Assembly (NCBI RefSeq): GCF_020618775.1
Contig: NZ_JAESVB010000022.1
Coordinates: forward strand, 1-48,519
From: Acidisoma silvae
GTDB lineage: Bacteria > Pseudomonadota > Alphaproteobacteria > Acetobacterales > Acetobacteraceae
Direction: 5' to 3'
Length of the DNA: 48,519 bases
In this document: positions 16,850 through 26,250 of the stretch, in pieces
Layout: the number at the start of each line of letters is the position of its first letter
How positions within the stretch are numbered: the stretch's first letter is position 1
Position numbers and translations under genes: made by a program
The notes under the pieces: model-generated
Told to the model about the DNA's origin: nothing
The model's input: only the letters and a program-made list of their open reading frames with translations
The model's database searches: none

Positions 16850-18030
16850 AGATCACTCTATTTGAAACCATGAGCGCCGATGCTGCCTGGCGAACCTTCA
16901 GCTTTTTGAAAATCGGGACGGATAGCGGAATCGTCGGCTGGGCGGAATACAGCGATACGGAAAGTTTCGGAAGCGCGCGGCTGACCCAGGTTCTCGAGGG
17001 TCTTAAGTCCGTCATCATGGGGCGCGATCCACGGCCGACGGAGTTGCTTGTATCGACGCTGCACACGTTCACGCGGCATGCCGCGCGCGGCGGCCTCATT
17101 CAGCAAGCGATCGGCGCGATTGAAAACGCGCTGCTGGATATAAAGGCGAAGGATTTGGGGCTGCCCGTCTATGCGTTGTTGGGCGGCCCGTTAAGGGACC
17201 GCATTCCGGTCTATTGGTCCCATGCCGGAACCTACCGGGTTCATAGTGCGGCCGCATTGGGTGTGCCGCCCCTGCGGAATTACGACGATCTTGCTCAGCA
17301 TGGCGCGGATATTCGCCGCCTTGGGTTCAAGGCTCTTAAGACAAATATCTTCCTTCAAAGTGACGGCCGGTTGGCATCCTTCGCGCCGGGTCTTGGTCTG
17401 ACACCCGGATGGCCCGAATTGAATTGTGAGCCTGAGACGATCCGGGCCGTCATCGACACGCTTGGCGCCTTCCGCGCTGGCGCCGGGCCGGATGCCCAAT
17501 TGATGATCGATCTCAATTTCTATTTTCGCACGGAGGGATTCTTGCGCCTGGCCCGCGCCGTGGAGCCCTATCAACTCGCTTGGTTGGAACTTGACGCCAA
17601 CGACCCGAGCGCCCTGTCGCTCGTGCGAAAAAACGCTCCCTGCGCCATCGCCAGCCTGGAAACGCTAAGCCACAGGCGTGATTTCCGGCCTTATTTTGAA
17701 GCGAATGCTGTGGATGTCGCGATCATCGATCTACTGTGGTCCGGCGTCGGCGAGGCCATTAAAATCGCAGCCATGGCGGACGCATACGACATCAATATTG
17801 CGCCTCATAACTACTACGGCCATCTCGCCACCGCGATGACTGCACATTTTTGTGCAACAATACCCAATTTTCGCATCATGGAAGTCGATATCGATAGCGC
17901 TCCGTGGCGGGATGAATTCGTCACAGAGCTACCGTTGATTGAGAACGGAGAGCTTGTCTTATCGGATCGGCCCGGCTGGGGCTTGGACATCAATGAAGCG
18001 GCGGTACGAGCAAGACCCCCGCGACGATAG
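16846..18030 (+). CDS. Enolase-superfamily protein 3 with variant active site
   Basis: A 394-residue protein with a GTG start overlapping the upstream stop (GTGA). The superfamily fold is clear: a capping domain, then the barrel with metal ligands D222 (IDLN), E248 and E272 (SLETL), and H321 in APHNYYG. Two departures are visible. Strand 2 ends in K165-T-N167 instead of KxK, and the WLEEP motif reads WLELD. An insertion at about 130-150 and another at 170-195 enlarge the barrel loops. The Lys and His are retained, so acid-base chemistry is possible, but stereochemistry or substrate should differ from the two neighbours. Confidence 0.82.
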   Translation: MKITLFETMSADAAWRTFSFLKIGTDSGIVGWAEYSDTESFGSARLTQVLEGLKSVIMGRDPRPTELLVSTLHTFTRHAARGGLIQQAIGAIENALLDIKAKDLGLPVYALLGGPLRDRIPVYWSHAGTYRVHSAAALGVPPLRNYDDLAQHGADIRRLGFKALKTNIFLQSDGRLASFAPGLGLTPGWPELNCEPETIRAVIDTLGAFRAGAGPDAQLMIDLNFYFRTEGFLRLARAVEPYQLAWLELDANDPSALSLVRKNAPCAIASLETLSHRRDFRPYFEANAVDVAIIDLLWSGVGEAIKIAAMADAYDINIAPHNYYGHLATAMTAHFCATIPNFRIMEVDIDSAPWRDEFVTELPLIENGELVLSDRPGWGLDINEAAVRARPPRR

Positions 18031-18072
18031 AGCAAAGCGCGTCCGGATCAAATCCCGGCCGATTATAGGTCA

Positions 18073-18202
18073 TCACGGCGTCGGAAGTTGTGCTAGCGAC
18101 AGCAGAGCATCTCTGTGAGGAAGCTTCCTTATTTCCTCAAAGGGAAGATCCCACCATTGGGACGCAAGCAGGCGTTGACAGGTGTCCGCATCAAACCGCG
18201 AC
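18073..18202 (-). pseudogene. CatB/Vat-like acetyltransferase, C-terminal remnant
   Basis: The minus strand reads RFDADTCQRLLASQWWDLPFEEIRKLPH and ends at a TGA at 18073. The pattern of a short helix followed by WWDxP resembles the C-terminal tail of hexapeptide xenobiotic acetyltransferases. The reading frame is cut by the IS5 end at 18203 and the rest is not present on the other side of the IS. The family assignment rests on about 40 residues and is tentative. Confidence 0.4.
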
Positions 18203-19072
18203 TTAGAGCGCCCTTCAAAACCATGATGTGAGTGCGCGAAAGCAGATGATCGAGCATGTGATCAAAGTGAAGGCGAGACGAATGTCAGCTCGGCGTTCAT
18301 AACGAACAGTAAGACGACGCAACCTAGAGATCGATGCAAAGGTTCTTTCTACGACCCACCGATATTTTCCGAGATGACTGCCGCTTTCAATGCCTTTTCT
18401 GGTGATGCAATGTTTGATCCCGTGGCTAATGCAGGCTTTGCGACACCGCGCGTAGTCATATCCTTTATCGGCATGGAGTTTGGCCGGCCGATGGCGTGGA
18501 CGTCCCCTTTTTCGACGGGGAGAGGGAATTGCGTCGAGAAGTGGTTCGAGCATCCGGCTGTCATGAACATTTGCGCCGCTCAGCGAGACGGTGAGCGGAT
18601 TACCCTGCCAATCAGTGACGATGTGCTGTTTCGTGCCTGGACGCCCGCGGTCCGTCGGGCTTGGCCCTGTCGTTTCTACCCCTCTTTTTGCCGCAATGAA
18701 CGCGCTACATGCAAGCGCGGCTCCAATCTAACTGATCCCCTCAGTGAAGCTGCGTTAGCAACTCACGATGAAGGCCATCCCACACTCCAGCCATCTGCTA
18801 ATCCCGAAGGCGACGCCAACAGGTGACGCCAGATCCACACCCGCTTCCCTGGGGCAGCATCTCCCAGGGAATTCCGGTCAGCAATACGAATATGATTCCG
18901 GTTAGGTCCGCCCGGTCGGAAACACGTGGCCGACCACCTTGTGGCCGAGGAGGATTGGCAAAAAGCAGCGGTTCGATCATCGCCCATAGTTCGTCGGATA
19001 CAAGAGATGAAGCCATACAGTTTCATCCCGTATTCACCTTTCGTGTACAAGAGGTTTTTAAAGGTGCTCTTA
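18203..19072 (-). mobile_element. IS5-family insertion sequence (870 bp)
   Basis: Bounded by imperfect 20-bp inverted repeats: TTAGAGCGCCCTTCAAAACC at 18203-18222 and GGTTTTTAAAGGTGCTCTTA at 19053-19072 (16 of 20 positions pair). Inside is a decayed minus-strand transposase gene. The right end matches the repeat at 129-148. The left end lies 27 bp from the MFS stop codon. Confidence 0.8.
18215..19016 (-). pseudogene. IS5-family transposase, disrupted
   Basis: The N-terminal part (VSDELWAMIEPLLFANPPRP to VTCWRRLRD) ends in an amber codon at 18798-18800 where relatives have Trp. The frame continues MAGVWDGLHRELL to a TGA, then shifts to a second frame: KRGVETTGPSPTDRGRPGTK, the first catalytic Asp in IVTDWQG, a second Asp in ANVHDSRMLEPL, and the C-terminal LGKYRWVVERTFASISRLRR with the conserved Glu. 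Some IS5 relatives use a programmed shift between two frames, but the extra stops make this copy non-functional. Confidence 0.8.
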
Positions 19073-19098
19073 TTCGGGATATCAACACGCCGGCAGAT

Positions 19099-20433
19099 CT
19101 ACTTTTCGGCTGGTCTACTGCCCTGTCTTTTAGCGGCCAAGTCAAATAGGACAATTGCCGCGATAAGCGGGGCACTCGCCAGCGCATAAAGGCCTCCATT
19201 GGCACCAAAACCGATATCTGCCCACACCTTCAAGTTAGGCGCGACGAAGCCACCTAAATTGCCCACCGAGTTGATAATTGCCAAACTACCGGCGGCCGCT
19301 AGTCCGGAGTAATAGCCTGATGGAAACGTCCAGAAGATTGCTTGACCAGATATCGCACCCATTTCTGCGAAACACAGCGCTATCACCGCCCAAGTCGGGG
19401 GAAGATTTCCAGATGCGATCAGCCCCGCTGCAATCGCGATCAAAGCAAAGATTCCGAAGCCACGAGACAAATTTAGCTTGATGGCAAGGCGAGGAAAAAC
19501 AAGAGCTGCAAAAGCCGCGCATGCCCAAGGAATGGCCGTCACAAATCCGACCGTTAGTCCAATTTTCATCTTAAGCAATGCACTGATTTGACTGGGCATG
19601 TAGTAAACGAGACCATAGCCCGCAACCTGGATGAGGAAATAGATCGCACAGAACCTCAAGAGCTGGAAATCCCGGATTGCAGACCCAAGGCTCATCTGGC
19701 CTGCCTGCTCTTTCGCTATGCGCTCCTGTTGAAGGGCGTCAGATAAAGTAATGCGTTCCTCACTGGAAAGCCATTGTGCTTCACTTGGCTTGTCCGTGAG
19801 ATAGAAGAAAATGAAAATTCCCAGCAAAATTGTGGCAACGCCTTCGATCAGAAACAGCAGTTGCCAATTCAAGAGGCCAAGCACGCCGTGCATGTCGAGG
19901 ATAGCGCCCGAGGCTGGCGCGCCGAAAATCATTGCGAGGGGCGCTCCTATATAAAATAGGCCAAAAACTTTCCCTCGAAATTTGGCGGGAAACCATGTTG
20001 TCATAAATAGGATGGCACCAGGAAAAAATCCCGCCTCCGCCGCACCGAGCAAGAAGCGAACAATTGTGAAACCACGGTCGGTATGTACGAAAAGCATGCA
20101 AGATGCCACTAGGCCCCATGTGACCATGATACGGGCCATCCACCGCCTCGCTCCAAAGCGATACAACATAAGATTGCTGGGAAACTCGAACAGCGCATAG
20201 CCGATAAAGAAAATCGAGGCGCCTAAAGCAAACGCGATATTTGTCACGCCGGTAGAAGACTGAAACGCCTGCTTCGCGAAAGCGATATTCGCCCTATCCA
20301 AATAATTTAGAATATACATAGCCAAAAGAACTGGCAAGAGCCGCCATGTTGCCTTTCTAACGGCACGATCCAGCACAACGCCCGATTGCCCTACGGCAGC
20401 ATCGTTATGTTCCGACATTATCCTGTTTTGCAC
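19099..20433 (-). CDS. MFS transporter, ACS family (organic acid/sugar acid permease)
   Basis: A 444-residue, 12-helix permease. Helix 1 contains LNYLDRANIAFAKQAFQ, loop 2-3 LMLYRFGARRWMARIM, and the long central loop separates two six-helix halves. This is the tartrate/4-hydroxyphenylacetate/hexuronate permease type. A start at the internal ATG at 20418 (MSEHND) is equally plausible. It is the last gene of the leftward sugar cluster, 172 bp after the lactonase gene, so it may be transcribed separately. It may import or export an acid formed by the pathway. Confidence 0.87.
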   Translation of the reverse strand: MQNRIMSEHNDAAVGQSGVVLDRAVRKATWRLLPVLLAMYILNYLDRANIAFAKQAFQSSTGVTNIAFALGASIFFIGYALFEFPSNLMLYRFGARRWMARIMVTWGLVASCMLFVHTDRGFTIVRFLLGAAEAGFFPGAILFMTTWFPAKFRGKVFGLFYIGAPLAMIFGAPASGAILDMHGVLGLLNWQLLFLIEGVATILLGIFIFFYLTDKPSEAQWLSSEERITLSDALQQERIAKEQAGQMSLGSAIRDFQLLRFCAIYFLIQVAGYGLVYYMPSQISALLKMKIGLTVGFVTAIPWACAAFAALVFPRLAIKLNLSRGFGIFALIAIAAGLIASGNLPPTWAVIALCFAEMGAISGQAIFWTFPSGYYSGLAAAGSLAIINSVGNLGGFVAPNLKVWADIGFGANGGLYALASAPLIAAIVLFDLAAKRQGSRPAEK

Positions 20434-20605
20434 CAGAACTTTTCCAATTTGCCACTGCTTGTTCGCGCTATTGCACTAGATGGACAGGTCATCCTGCTTG
20501 TGAGCTGCCGGAAAAATTGTCTAGAACATCGTCACGTGCGTTCAGTGTCAGAGGCCGCCAAGGCAGCTCTCCTTTTTAACGAAGCAAACTATGACAGCTT
20601 TTCAA

Positions 20606-21598
20606 TTAAGCCGTTATATTGAGATAAAGCGCGTAAACAGAAGTACTCGCTGTCATAAACAGCCGATTCCCCTTCTTTCCACCAAAGCAGAGATTTGCGC
20701 ACGTCTCTGGAAGATGAACTTTTCCTATAAGATGACCTTCAGGGGTGTAGCATCGGACGCCATCTTCTTCCGGATTGCCCCAACCCATGCTGCACCAGAC
20801 ATTTCCTGCCGCATCCGTCCGTAAGCCATCTGTAAGACCCGGCTTAAAGTCATCCGCGAAAATACCGCCACCTGATAGCTTGCCATCCTGCACATCAAAC
20901 ACACGGATATGGGCAGGGCCGCCATGGGAGATGCCGCTATCGACGATATACAATCTTGTTTCATCCGGTGAGAATGCGAGACCATTTGGTCGCACGAAGT
21001 CATCTGCCACAACATTTAGAATGCCGCTGTGGCAATCGAGGCGATACACATTGCGCGGCAACTCCGCGGCCGCCATGTGCCCCTCATAAGGACCATCGAT
21101 CCCGTATCCTGGATCAGTAAACCAGATGGCGCCATCTGACGCTACGACGATGTCATTCGGAGCGTTGAGAGGCTTATTTTGATAGCTGTCCACGAGGACG
21201 CTTATTCTTCCATCAACCTCAGTTCGCGTTACACGGCGGGAGTCGTGCTCGCAACTGATTAATCTACCCTGGCGGTCGCGTGTATTGCCATTGGTATGAT
21301 TTGACGGTGCGCGAAAGACACTAACGTGGCCATCGTCTTCGAGCCAACGCAATATGCGGTTATTTGGAATATCACTCCAAAGCAAATAACCGCCATCCGG
21401 AAAATAAACGGGTCCCTCAGCCCAGTGAAATCCCGTCGCGATTCTCTCTATCGCTGCATTTCCTTGTCGCGCCGTAAATCGCGGGTCCAATGATTCAATT
21501 CTTGCGTCAGGGTATCGGGTTGCCGGCAAAGGCCCGAGGGGCGGAAGGTGGATTTTCCCGAACGGCTCTCTGTCACGAAGCATGTTAAAATGGTCCAT
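20606..21598 (-). CDS. SMP-30/gluconolactonase-family lactonase
   Basis: A 330-residue six-bladed beta-propeller. The metal and catalytic residues of the family are all found: E61 in AEGPVYFPDG, N148 in NAPNDIVV, N205 in RPNGLAFSPD and D220 in YIVDSG. No signal peptide is seen, so it acts in the cytoplasm. Family members open aldono-lactones to aldonates. With the SDR dehydrogenase and sugar importer upstream, this is the expected second step of a non-phosphorylating sugar oxidation route. It starts 82 bp after the permease gene. Confidence 0.88.
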   Translation of the reverse strand: MDHFNMLRDREPFGKIHLPPLGPLPATRYPDARIESLDPRFTARQGNAAIERIATGFHWAEGPVYFPDGGYLLWSDIPNNRILRWLEDDGHVSVFRAPSNHTNGNTRDRQGRLISCEHDSRRVTRTEVDGRISVLVDSYQNKPLNAPNDIVVASDGAIWFTDPGYGIDGPYEGHMAAAELPRNVYRLDCHSGILNVVADDFVRPNGLAFSPDETRLYIVDSGISHGGPAHIRVFDVQDGKLSGGGIFADDFKPGLTDGLRTDAAGNVWCSMGWGNPEEDGVRCYTPEGHLIGKVHLPETCANLCFGGKKGNRLFMTASTSVYALYLNITA

Positions 21599-21680
21599 TC
21601 AAAGTTTGGCTTATTGGGAATGGTTGGCGTTTCTTACTGATTTGGCACGAGGTCTCAGGCGAGTGACTGATAAGGCGAGG

Positions 21681-22643
21681 TCAGTCCTCGCGCGGTTTCG
21701 TCACCCCCAATACCCCGACAATGATTATGCCTGTGGCGAGAAACCGTACACCGGCCCCTACACCCAGGATATTCAGCAACGTTACAGAGAGCACAAGGAG
21801 AAGAGCCGCTCCCCACACACCCGTTGGGCTGGCTTCGCCACCAGAAATGGCAGTGCCTCCCAAGACGACGACGGCTATCGAAAAGAGTAGATATTCCTGG
21901 CCCATATCCAGGGACGCGCCACCAACGGAAGCAGCAAGGAAAAGACCTGTTAAAGCGGCAAAAATTCCTGACAGAATGTAGACGATCGCTATCGTGGAAT
22001 TTACGCTCAATCCAGTCAGACGAGCCGCGCGAATACTTTGCCCGGAGGCCAGAACTGTTCGGCCAAAACGCGTCTGGCGCAACACCAAACCGACAGTCAG
22101 GCTCGCCAGAATGAGAATAATTGCGAGGTCAGGGACACCGGCAAAACGATGAACCGAGATCGCCTGTAGAAGCGGGGACGGAACCGCACTCGCTCCGCGT
22201 GAAAATGCAATCGCGAGCGACTGCAAAACAAATCCTGACGACAAAGTCGCGATCATCGGCGGGATCTGCAGGACTTGTATGAGAACGGCATTGCCAATAC
22301 CGGCGCCAATGCCGATAGCAACGGCGGCACCGCAGGCGCCGAGCGTCCCTGTGGCACCACTAGAGACGCTCAATCCGACAAATCCGGCAAGCGTAATGGT
22401 TCCCGGTACCGAGAGGTCAATGTTGCCGCTTCCCAAGGCAATCACCAGCATCTGCCCTAGCCCGACCATGACGTAGAAAGTCGCAAATTGGATCGCGACC
22501 TGCCCCACTTGCTCGATTCCCTGCCCTCTCAAAAACGGCAGCATCACGATCATGAGTGCGCCAGCACCCAGGAAAGACCAGATCCAGGAATGAGTGGCAG
22601 TCCAACGGCGAAAAGACGACATGCCGGTCATTTCCCCACCCAT
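21681..22643 (-). CDS. Sugar ABC transporter permease (RbsC-like) 2
   Basis: A 320-residue inner-membrane permease of the CUT2 (ribose/xylose/galactose) class with about eight to ten hydrophobic segments. The family region reads LGSGNIDLSVPGTITLAG, followed by GTAISGGEASPTGVWGA. It starts 16 bp inside the preceding permease gene, so the two are translationally coupled and probably form a heterodimeric channel for the ATPase encoded at 23595-25100. Confidence 0.88.
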   Translation of the reverse strand: MGGEMTGMSSFRRWTATHSWIWSFLGAGALMIVMLPFLRGQGIEQVGQVAIQFATFYVMVGLGQMLVIALGSGNIDLSVPGTITLAGFVGLSVSSGATGTLGACGAAVAIGIGAGIGNAVLIQVLQIPPMIATLSSGFVLQSLAIAFSRGASAVPSPLLQAISVHRFAGVPDLAIILILASLTVGLVLRQTRFGRTVLASGQSIRAARLTGLSVNSTIAIVYILSGIFAALTGLFLAASVGGASLDMGQEYLLFSIAVVVLGGTAISGGEASPTGVWGAALLLVLSVTLLNILGVGAGVRFLATGIIIVGVLGVTKPRED

Positions 22644-23590
22644 ACGGATAATGTGCGCAGAGCCAACACCAGGGTTAACAGACCGCCCTGCAAGCTAAGC
22701 TGCCAATCAGTTGAAATATTGAGGAATGACAAGAGAGAACTGGATAGCAACATGATCATCGCGCCGAAGACGGCGCCAATCGGCGAGACGATGCCGCCCG
22801 AGAACTCTGCACCGCCGATAATGGCACCCGCTATCGATAGCAGGGTATATTGGGCTCCCACCCAGGGATCCCCTGTCGTGTTAAGCCCGGAAAGGGTAAG
22901 TCCTGCCAGTACACCGCAAAAACCGGCAGCGCCGTAAAGCAGCGCCCTGCCAACGAGAAGCGACCACCCTGCTCGCTCGACAGCCGCAGCGTTGCTGCCT
23001 ATGCCACGAAGAACCGTGCCGTATGCGGTGCGCATAATCAAATGGTGGGCAATGAATGCTACCACGATTGCGAGAAGGGCCGGCATGGGAACAAGCGGTG
23101 TCCGAAACCCCGTCGCCGCGATAAGCCAGTCGGGAACGGTCCCGCCCGGTGTGGGCCTCACGAGAAGAGCCGCCCCCAGCCATATGAAAGAAAACCCGAG
23201 CGTTACAACAATCGAAGGTAGCCTGCGGTATTGGATGAAAGCACCCATCGCGGCATAGGCAAAAATAGCGCCCACGAGCGCAATACCGCAAAGCCAAGGC
23301 TGATCGGCGAGCCATGACGCTACGATGCAATTGACCAGCGAAACAAATGGGCCGATCCCGAGATCGATATCGCCGACGACAAGGATGCACAACTGCGCCA
23401 TGGTCGCGAACAACAGCGGCAACGAATACCGTAGCAACAAAGTGAAGCCAAAATAGGACATGACGCGCGGCTGCAAGAAGCCGGTAGCGACCAGCATGGC
23501 GAGCAAAGCTAGGATGGGAACAACGACGCGAAGACGATCCGGTGACAGCCGAGAAGGTCGACGCAGCGCCATAGAGGTATGTTTGGACAT
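22628..23590 (-). CDS. Sugar ABC transporter permease (RbsC-like) 1
   Basis: About 320 residues from the ATG at 23590, four bases after the ATPase stop; an upstream in-frame start at 23617 would overlap the ATPase gene. It is a CUT2 permease with the VGDIDLGIGPFVSLVN and AIIGGAEFSGGIVSPIGAVFGA segments typical of the family. Having two different permeases instead of a homodimer recalls the galactofuranose (YtfT/YjfF) type of importer. Confidence 0.88.
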   Translation of the reverse strand: MSKHTSMALRRPSRLSPDRLRVVVPILALLAMLVATGFLQPRVMSYFGFTLLLRYSLPLLFATMAQLCILVVGDIDLGIGPFVSLVNCIVASWLADQPWLCGIALVGAIFAYAAMGAFIQYRRLPSIVVTLGFSFIWLGAALLVRPTPGGTVPDWLIAATGFRTPLVPMPALLAIVVAFIAHHLIMRTAYGTVLRGIGSNAAAVERAGWSLLVGRALLYGAAGFCGVLAGLTLSGLNTTGDPWVGAQYTLLSIAGAIIGGAEFSGGIVSPIGAVFGAMIMLLSSSLLSFLNISTDWQLSLQGGLLTLVLALRTLSVWVGK

Positions 23591-23594
23591 AGCG

Positions 23595-25100
23595 TTACGC
23601 CCGATCAAAAGAGGCACTGATCACACGTTCTTCAGTCAGTGCGTCACGCGTGATTTCGTCCGTGACCATGCCGCTGCGTAAGACATAGACGCGATCACAG
23701 TTGGAAAGTTCGGCAATCTCCGTGGTGTACCAAAGGAATGTACATCCCGCGTTCGCCATCCGGCGAACCAGCCCATAAAGCTCGGCCTTGGTGTTAAAAT
23801 CAACGCCTCGCATCGGATCGTCGAACAGCACGATATCCGGATCGTCTGCAAGAGCGCGGGCGATAAGCACCTTTTGCTGGTTACCACCCGACAGGGCGCG
23901 AATAGGGTGCTTCGCCCGGGGTGTACGTATCGAAAGATCCGCACACCACCGCGCAACCAGCGCCCGCTCACGGCTTAGATTGATCACACCAGCGCGGCTA
24001 ACGCGGAGCAGGGCGCCAATACTGAGATTGTCCGCGACTGTCCAAAGCGGAAAAACCCCCTCTCCCTGCCGGTCGCCTGCTACATAGGACGCTCTACCGA
24101 TGACCTTGTGTCCCGGCATCGTTCTCCGAGAGGCGGCGAGGACTTGCAACAACAGCTCTCGCTGACCTTGTCCTGCCAACCCGGCTAGGCCAATGACCTC
24201 TCCCTTCGTGGCATGAAGACTTTTTGATGCACCGTTCGCCACAATATCGACGACGCGGTCTCCACGCTTTTTATCCGATGCCACAGTGTCTGCCGCATCC
24301 GGAATTTTATTCTCGACCGAACCCATTTTCTCCACGAGAATCGATTCGGATACCGCAGAGCTCATTGGCAGGTTATCGACGATGCGTCCGTCCTGCATGA
24401 CGACAATATCATCTGTATATTCTAGTACTTCGCGAAGGCGATGCGAAATGAAAAGACAGCTCATTCCCCTGTCACGAATAAGCCGCGTAAACTTCATTAG
24501 CTGATCAGCTGCTGTCACATCCAGCGATGACGTCGGTTCGTCAAGAATGACAAGGCGAATTGGTGCGTCTGTCACGGTGAAAGCACGGGCAATCTCTACC
24601 ATTTGACGGCGGCCAATCGACAGCCTTCCCACCAATTGATTGGCGTCGATATCATGGCCCGGAAAAATGTCGTCCAGAGCGGCACGGATAAGGCTTCTGC
24701 TCTTGTTTTGCCACCCTATGCCACGCAATTTCGGATGAATGATTTTTGTATTCTCGTAGACAGTCAGACCGTCACAAAGGGAAAGTTCCTGAAATACGCA
24801 ACGAATACCGACCGCTCGGGCCTGTCTGGGTCCAAATGGCTCGCTATCACGACTCCGCACTGGAACACTCACTTGACCGGAGCTGGGTTTCATGAGGCCG
24901 GCGAGAATGCGGATCAGCGTAGATTTGCCGGCGCCATTATGGCCCAGAATACTGATCATGCGGCCTTGCGCGATACTGAGGGTCGCATCGTTCAGCGCCT
25001 TAACCGCTCCAAAATGCTTGGATACGCCGATCATGTCGACGATAGCCGGCGGCGGTTGGGCCGCCGGCGTATTCGGAAAAATTGTTAGCGGCTCGTTCAT
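23595..25100 (-). CDS. Sugar ABC transporter ATP-binding protein (two-domain, RbsA/MglA type)
   Basis: A 501-residue protein with two fused nucleotide-binding domains. Domain 1 has Walker A GHNGAGKST, signature LSIGRRQMVEIARAF (degenerate LSxGxxQ) and Walker B LVILDEPTSSLD. Domain 2 has a degenerate Walker A (GLAGLAGQGQRELL), a normal signature LSGGNQQKV and Walker B IVLFDDPMRGVDF. This asymmetry is normal for CUT2 ATPases. Its start overlaps the stop of the binding-protein gene by four bases. Confidence 0.92.
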   Translation of the reverse strand: MNEPLTIFPNTPAAQPPPAIVDMIGVSKHFGAVKALNDATLSIAQGRMISILGHNGAGKSTLIRILAGLMKPSSGQVSVPVRSRDSEPFGPRQARAVGIRCVFQELSLCDGLTVYENTKIIHPKLRGIGWQNKSRSLIRAALDDIFPGHDIDANQLVGRLSIGRRQMVEIARAFTVTDAPIRLVILDEPTSSLDVTAADQLMKFTRLIRDRGMSCLFISHRLREVLEYTDDIVVMQDGRIVDNLPMSSAVSESILVEKMGSVENKIPDAADTVASDKKRGDRVVDIVANGASKSLHATKGEVIGLAGLAGQGQRELLLQVLAASRRTMPGHKVIGRASYVAGDRQGEGVFPLWTVADNLSIGALLRVSRAGVINLSRERALVARWCADLSIRTPRAKHPIRALSGGNQQKVLIARALADDPDIVLFDDPMRGVDFNTKAELYGLVRRMANAGCTFLWYTTEIAELSNCDRVYVLRSGMVTDEITRDALTEERVISASFDRA

Positions 25101-26185
25101 TTGTTCTGCGTGGGTCCCGGAGAGGGCGGGGGCGCCGTGTTAGCCGCGATCGACTTCAGGAGATCGATCGTCCATTCTTTCGAGTAAACCGGACTGGCGA
25201 CTGCGCCGACGGGCGTCACTTTAAGCCAGGTCGCCAAGTCGGCCTTGGAGATTTGGAGAAGCGAAACCTTGACGACATTCGGAACCTTGCGGCCTGCCAC
25301 GATCTGCTGCGCGACCCAGAATGCAATTGAGGATACGCCCGGAACGGAAGAGGAAGCTTCCGTGGCGTAGCCGCCCGGTGTTGCCTTATCAAGCTTTTCC
25401 CATAATGCAAGTTCCTCTTGTCTTGTTCCCAGCGTGATCAGAGGAATAGGTCTGCCTGCCGCCTTGAAGGCCTGATAGGTTCCGACCGAATCACCACCCT
25501 GCCCGATCACCGCATCGACTTTCGGCAATGACGGCAGAATGCCGGCAACCTCCTTATTAGCAACGCTTTCGGTCCATTGTCCATTGACGGTCCCGACAAC
25601 TTTTATGCCCGGATTTTCCTTGAACACCTCTTGGGCACCCTGAAATTCATCGACATCAACCTGCGTTCCGGGCATGCCTCTGACAACGAGAACATTACCC
25701 TTGCCGTGCAGCTGCTGTACGATGAAGCGTGCCGGAATGCGGCCTGCCTCGACATAGTCGTAGGCGACTTTGTAAGCACAGGGCGCTGTTGCGAGAGAGT
25801 CAAAAACAACCACGGTGATGCCTTGCTTGCAGGCATCTTCGATCGAACCGTTGAGGGCTGTGGGAGATGCTGCATCCAGAACGATGGAATTCCAACCCTC
25901 AAGGATCAAGTTTTCAATTTGACTTGCTTGCTGCGGAGCTGATGCATCAGCATTGACGATTTTCGTTTTAGCTATGATGTGGCCGTCGATCGCCTGTTGC
26001 GCGGCCGCCTGCCAAACTCTTAACATCTGTTGTCGCCAAGTATTGCCCGCATAGGAATTGCTGAGTGCGATTCCCGACTTCGATGTATCTTTCAAAGCAG
26101 ATGCGTCATCGGCCTTCGCCGCGTGGCATCCCAATGCCATAAGCAACGCTAAAGCACTCGCCGAAGCGAATTTGATCTGTTTCAC
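25097..26185 (-). CDS. Sugar ABC transporter periplasmic binding protein
   Basis: A 362-residue type I periplasmic binding protein. It has a signal peptide (KQIKFASASALALLMALGCHAAKA, cleavage expected after AKA). The Cys in it is not in a good lipobox context. The mature part shows the family segments LILEGWNSIVLDAASPTALNG, VVFDSLATAP and DAVIGQGGDSVGTYQAFKAAG. A Pro-rich C-terminal tail (TAPPPSPGPTQ) is unusual. It is the fourth gene of the leftward cluster, with AGGAGGATAAAG just upstream of the start, the strongest ribosome site seen in the cluster and fitting for the most abundant component. Confidence 0.9.
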   Translation of the reverse strand: MKQIKFASASALALLMALGCHAAKADDASALKDTSKSGIALSNSYAGNTWRQQMLRVWQAAAQQAIDGHIIAKTKIVNADASAPQQASQIENLILEGWNSIVLDAASPTALNGSIEDACKQGITVVVFDSLATAPCAYKVAYDYVEAGRIPARFIVQQLHGKGNVLVVRGMPGTQVDVDEFQGAQEVFKENPGIKVVGTVNGQWTESVANKEVAGILPSLPKVDAVIGQGGDSVGTYQAFKAAGRPIPLITLGTRQEELALWEKLDKATPGGYATEASSSVPGVSSIAFWVAQQIVAGRKVPNVVKVSLLQISKADLATWLKVTPVGAVASPVYSKEWTIDLLKSIAANTAPPPSPGPTQNK

Positions 26186-26250
26186 GCTTTATCCTCCTTT
26201 TTTAAGTTTTTTATTAGTTTGTATTTAAATTTTTAACGATAGGCGTATTT

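Noticed and set aside
20550-20577. Terminator-like stem followed by CTTTTT on the plus strand
   Set aside because: The stem is imperfect and no plus-strand gene precedes it. The surrounding genes run the other way.
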